64,000 nucleotides of DNA from Flavobacterium tistrianum (GTDB lineage: Bacteria; Bacteroidota; Bacteroidia; Flavobacteriales; Flavobacteriaceae): positions 1-64,000 of the forward strand of contig NZ_QJRH01000070.1 of assembly GCF_003254545.1 (NCBI RefSeq). The letters are read 5' to 3'. Positions 60,453-64,000 of this stretch are shown piece by piece. A model generated the notes under the pieces. The model had not been told where the DNA came from and did no database searches. It worked only from the letters and a program-made list of their open reading frames with translations. The position numbers and the translations under genes were made by a program. Positions within the stretch are counted from its first letter, which is position 1, and each line of letters begins with the position of its first letter.

Positions 60453-63400
60453 TTATTTTTCTTCGTTATGAATTACAGCGATTGGTTTCCCGCTCACTTT
60501 TTCTTGTAAATGCTGGAAGATGATGAATAAAACAGGAATGATAAACAAACCTAGAATTACTCCTGAAAGCATCCCTCCAGCTGCCCCAATACTGATCGAG
60601 TGGTTACCTTGTGCTGATGGGCCTTTGGCACTCATCATAGGTATTAAACCAACCACAAAAGCAAGAGACGTCATGATAATTGGTCGCAAACGTAATTTTG
60701 CTGCCATAATTGAAGCTGCTATTAAACCTTGTCCAGATCTTCTTCGCTGTGCCGCAAATTCCACAATCAAGATGGCATTTTTGGCGAGAAGTCCGATCAA
60801 CATGACAAGAGCAACTTGTACGTAAATGTTGTTTTCAATTCCAGTTAAACCAATAGCAACGAATACTCCAAAAATACCTGCAGGGATTGACAAGATTACT
60901 GCCAAAGGCAAAATGTAACTTTCGTACTGTGCAGCAAGTAGGAAATAAACGAATATCAAACACAGTAAAAATATAGTTGCCGATTGTCCTCCTGACGAAA
61001 TCTCCTCACGCGTTTGGCCCGAGAATTCAAACCCGTAACCTGCAGGCAATTGTTGTTTTGCTACTTCTTCAATGGCTTTAATGGCATCTCCAGAACTAAA
61101 TCCAGGTTTCGGAATCGCATTAATTGAAATTGAATTAAATAAATTATATCTAGAAGCGGTTTCTGAACCATAAATACGAGTTAGTTTTACTAACGTATTT
61201 ATCGGCACCATTTCGCCAGTTTTGTTTTTTACAAAAACTCTGTCAATCGCAGTTGGATCAGCTCTGTCTTCGATATCAGCCTGAACAACCACACGGTAAT
61301 ATTTACCAAATCGGTTAAAGTCTGATGCTTGTGCGCTACCAAAGTAAGCCTGCATGGTTTGTAAAATGTCTTTTACATTAACCCCTAATTGATTTGCTTT
61401 TTCGTCATTAACTTCCAATTGCAATTGTGGATAATCTGCTTTGAAAGAAGTAAAAGCAACTGCAATCTCTGGACGTTTCATTAATGCTCCGATAAATTCC
61501 TGAGAGATTCCACTGAACTTGTCCAGTTTTCCTCCTGTTTTATCCTGAAGAACCAAATCCAAAGCCTCAACGTTACTAAATCCTGGAACGGTTGGGAAAC
61601 TGAATACAAAGAAACTTCCTCCTGAAATTCCGCCCAGTTTTCCTCGAACCTGATTCATGAATTCGTCAATATCTTTTATTTCTCCACGTTCTTCGTTTGG
61701 TTTAAGCAATACGAAAATTACCGCTGAAGATGGACTTGTAGAATTCGTCAATAAGTTGAAACCTGAAATCGCGGTTACGAATCTTGAAGCTTCTAATGAT
61801 TTTAAAGTATTCTCAGCTTCGGTCATTACTTTTTGAGTTCCGTCCAATGATGTTCCAGATGGCGTATTCACTGCAATCGCGATAAATCCTTGATCTTCTG
61901 TTGGAATAAACCCTGCAGGAGTTGTTTTTACCATCACTACAGTTGCCAATGTAATTAAGGCCAATCCGCCTAAACTCAACCATTTTCTTCTAATTAAGAA
62001 TTTAAGTCCGCCCACATAACGATTTGTAAGCGATTCAAAACTGCTGTTGAAAGCACTGAAGAATTTTTCTTTAAATCCTTTTTTCTGATGAGGTTCATTG
62101 TGGTCGTGTGCTCCGTGATTATCTTTTAAGAATAATGCCGCAAGCGCTGGACTCAATGTTAAGGCATTTACAGCCGAAATTACAATTGCGATTGCCATCG
62201 TAAAGGCAAACTGACGATAGAAAACTCCTGTTGAGCCTTCCATAAAACCAACCGGCAGGAATACAGCAGCCATTACCAGCGTAATCGAGATAATAGCACC
62301 CGTTATTTCGTGCATTGCTTCATGGGTGGCGATTTTTGGAGACAAACGTTTGTGCTCCATTTTCGCATGCACCGCTTCGACTACCACAATGGCATCATCG
62401 ACCACAATACCAATCGCCAGAATTAATGCGAAAAGCGTTAAAAGGTTGATCGAAAATCCGAATAACTGCATGAAGAAGAACGTTCCTAAAATTGCTACAG
62501 GTACAGCAATGGCCGGGATTAATGTTGATCTAAAATCTTGCAAGAAGATAAATACCACAATGAATACTAAAATGAAAGCTTCAATTAAGGTATGTTCAAC
62601 CTGCGCAATAGATTGGTCCAGAGATACTTTTGTACTATAGAAAATATTGTGTTTAATGCCTTTTGGAAAATCTTTAGAAGCTTTTTCCATCATTTTGTTA
62701 ATGGCAATCTGAATATCATTTGAGTTAGATCCTGCTAACTGGATAACTCCAATTACGATTCCTTTTTTACCATTTAAACGCGTTAAACTGTTGTATGAAT
62801 AAGCTCCAAGTTCAACTCTCGCTACATCTTTTAAGCGAAGTACTGAGCCATCTGCATTAGAACGTATAGCAATATTTTCATAATCTTCTGGTTTGGTTAA
62901 TTTTCCTTTATATTTAATAACGTATTCAAAAACCTCTTTGCTTCGCTCTCCAAATTTACCTGGAGCCGCTTCCAAACTTTTGTCCTGAATTGCGCCCATA
63001 ACTTCGCTTGGCGTAACTTTGTAAGCCGACATTTGTGTTGGATTCAACCAAACACGCATAGAGTAATCTTTTACACCACCAAAAATACTGGCAGAACCTA
63101 CACCCGGAATACGTTTTAATTCTGGAATAATATTAATCTGTGCATAGTTGGCAACAAACGTCTGATCGTATTTTGCTTCATCATCAGTGTACATACCAAT
63201 TGCCATGATGAAACTGTTCTGCTGTTTCGCGGTAACAATACCTTGTTGCACAACTTCTGCTGGCAATTGGCTCGTTGCTTGCGCCACACGGTTTTGAACG
63301 TTTACCGCAGCCTGATCGGCATCTGTTCCCAGTTTAAAGAAAACTGTAATAGCCAAAGTACCGTCGTTACTCGCTGTAGAACTCATGTAAGTCATGTTTT

Positions 63401-63617
63401 CTACACCATTTATAGATTCTTCGATAGAAGGTGCCACAGAACGTAAAACCGTTTCTGCGTTGGCTCCCGGATATACCGCCGTTACCAAAACCGATGGAGG
63501 CGCAATATCAGGAAACTGTTGTAAAGGCAGTTTAGTTAAACCCAATACCCCAAGAATCACCAATAAAATGGAAATTACGGTTGCCAGTACAGGTCTTTGT
63601 ATAAATATTTTGAACAT
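60453..63617 (-). CDS. RND efflux pump permease, HAE1/AcrB type
   Basis: The 1054-aa protein has twelve membrane segments and two large periplasmic loops. Proton-relay Asp407 and Asp408 are present in GIVVDDAIVVVEAV, at the same numbers as in AcrB. The second-half relay is in LLAKNAILIVEFAAQRRRSG. The N-terminus FIQRPVLATVISILLVI is typical of HAE1 pumps. It exports hydrophobic and amphiphilic compounds together with the adaptor and TolC-like protein. It overlaps neither neighbour but lies within 12 bases of the adaptor. Confidence 0.95.
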   Translation of the reverse strand: MFKIFIQRPVLATVISILLVILGVLGLTKLPLQQFPDIAPPSVLVTAVYPGANAETVLRSVAPSIEESINGVENMTYMSSTASNDGTLAITVFFKLGTDADQAAVNVQNRVAQATSQLPAEVVQQGIVTAKQQNSFIMAIGMYTDDEAKYDQTFVANYAQINIIPELKRIPGVGSASIFGGVKDYSMRVWLNPTQMSAYKVTPSEVMGAIQDKSLEAAPGKFGERSKEVFEYVIKYKGKLTKPEDYENIAIRSNADGSVLRLKDVARVELGAYSYNSLTRLNGKKGIVIGVIQLAGSNSNDIQIAINKMMEKASKDFPKGIKHNIFYSTKVSLDQSIAQVEHTLIEAFILVFIVVFIFLQDFRSTLIPAIAVPVAILGTFFFMQLFGFSINLLTLFALILAIGIVVDDAIVVVEAVHAKMEHKRLSPKIATHEAMHEITGAIISITLVMAAVFLPVGFMEGSTGVFYRQFAFTMAIAIVISAVNALTLSPALAALFLKDNHGAHDHNEPHQKKGFKEKFFSAFNSSFESLTNRYVGGLKFLIRRKWLSLGGLALITLATVVMVKTTPAGFIPTEDQGFIAIAVNTPSGTSLDGTQKVMTEAENTLKSLEASRFVTAISGFNLLTNSTSPSSAVIFVLLKPNEERGEIKDIDEFMNQVRGKLGGISGGSFFVFSFPTVPGFSNVEALDLVLQDKTGGKLDKFSGISQEFIGALMKRPEIAVAFTSFKADYPQLQLEVNDEKANQLGVNVKDILQTMQAYFGSAQASDFNRFGKYYRVVVQADIEDRADPTAIDRVFVKNKTGEMVPINTLVKLTRIYGSETASRYNLFNSISINAIPKPGFSSGDAIKAIEEVAKQQLPAGYGFEFSGQTREEISSGGQSATIFLLCLIFVYFLLAAQYESYILPLAVILSIPAGIFGVFVAIGLTGIENNIYVQVALVMLIGLLAKNAILIVEFAAQRRRSGQGLIAASIMAAKLRLRPIIMTSLAFVVGLIPMMSAKGPSAQGNHSISIGAAGGMLSGVILGLFIIPVLFIIFQHLQEKVSGKPIAVIHNEEK

Positions 63618-63629
63618 TGTCTTTTATAA

Positions 63630-64000
63630 TTATTTTTGATTAGTTACTTCGGCAACTTTAGTTGATTTTTCAGGCTGAATTGCTTGCCCGTCCTGAAGTT
63701 TGTCAATACCGCTTAACACGATTTGGTCGCCAGTTTTTACACCTTCTTTAATTAAATAATTGGTTCCGCTTTTACCGACAACTGTAATTGGCATTTTGGT
63801 CACTTTGTTGTCTTTGCCTACAGTGAAAACAAATACTTTGTCTTGCATTTCTACTGTAGCTGCTTGTGGAACTAAAATCGCATCGTCGTGCTGTAATCCT
63901 AAACGGATTCTTCCTGTATTTCCAGAACGTAACACACCGCCTTTGTTAGGGAAAGTCGCTCTAATAGTGATTGCACCTGTAGTTTTATCAAACTGACCAT
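63630..64000 (-). CDS. Periplasmic adaptor (membrane fusion protein) of the RND pump, C-terminal part
   Basis: The frame is open to the window end; only the last ~123 residues are visible. They contain QFDKTTGAITIRATFPNKGG and VLRSGNTGRIRLG, the beta-barrel and membrane-proximal domain of AcrA-type adaptors, then VFTVGKDNKVTKMPI. The C-terminus is Lys-rich. It links the AcrB-like pump to the outer-membrane factor and is the first visible gene of the operon. Confidence 0.93.
   Translation of the reverse strand, partial: GQFDKTTGAITIRATFPNKGGVLRSGNTGRIRLGLQHDDAILVPQAATVEMQDKVFVFTVGKDNKVTKMPITVVGKSGTNYLIKEGVKTGDQIVLSGIDKLQDGQAIQPEKSTKVAEVTNQK

Overview
The window is AT-rich chromosomal DNA of a Bacteroidetes bacterium, most likely a Flavobacterium close to F. 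johnsoniae. The support is a SusC/SusD-type polysaccharide locus, a type IX secretion (T9SS) substrate with its own PorP/SprF partner, the Bacteroidetes -7 promoter element TAnnTTTG in front of several genes, almost no Shine-Dalgarno sequences, and many flavobacterial gene families. I see no rRNA, CRISPR array, prophage or insertion sequence. There is one tRNA gene, tRNA-Tyr(GUA).

Layout. 1-5.5 kb: the end of a collagen-like repeat protein, a large secreted protein with a fibrinogen-like C-terminus, and an exported thioredoxin-like protein. 5.8-10.1 kb: a three-gene cell-surface operon (CHU_C T9SS substrate, PorP/SprF, OmpA/PD40/TPR protein). 10.2-14.0 kb, minus strand: an AraC regulator, tRNA-Tyr, a DUF4369-thioredoxin lipoprotein gene broken by one in-frame TGA, and a J-domain/KTSC protein. 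14.4-19.9 kb: small conserved proteins, a YchJ-like SEC-C protein, a VWA protein plus an AAA+ Mg-chelatase-like ATPase, and an EamA transporter. 20.0-21.7 kb: an unusual leader with two Cys-rich mini-ORFs around a strong terminator, in front of glutamate dehydrogenase. 21.8-23.0 kb: a sterol-desaturase family membrane enzyme.

23.2-34.9 kb is a polysaccharide utilization locus: a TPR/HTH membrane regulator transcribed divergently from a lipoprotein, a secreted accessory protein, SusC, SusD, a GH71/99-like lipoprotein and an inverting-type GH97. The expected substrate is an alpha-glucan. 35-42.5 kb: an outer-membrane barrel protein, a MarR-MATE pair with matching palindromic operators, an unknown membrane protein, a DUF6526-like protein, a family-6 uracil/hypoxanthine DNA glycosylase and a second AraC regulator.

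42.7-49.9 kb, minus strand: a lipid-transport cluster (MlaE, MlaF, MlaD, AsmA) followed by a low-affinity iron permease-like protein and a DAO-family oxidoreductase. 50.2-53.5 kb: an overlapping GH130 plus two-domain glycosyltransferase pair. 53.7-58.6 kb: small housekeeping and stress genes (DUF1328, DinB, DoxX-like, GNAT, Crp/Fnr, a lipoprotein). 58.9-64.0 kb: an RND efflux operon (adaptor, AcrB-like pump, a 37-aa membrane microprotein, TolC-like factor), cut by the window end.

Most intergenic gaps hold interspersed inverted repeats of a few families (CACAGATT, GCAAAG, CTTAG, CTGCAG palindrome, CAAAGGTT). Unusual points are the in-frame TGA in the thioredoxin gene, the Cys-rich leader before glutamate dehydrogenase, the MarR operator pair, the AsmA gene following the Mla genes, and the microprotein in the RND operon. 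All functions rest on reading the sequence and family knowledge; no search was run.
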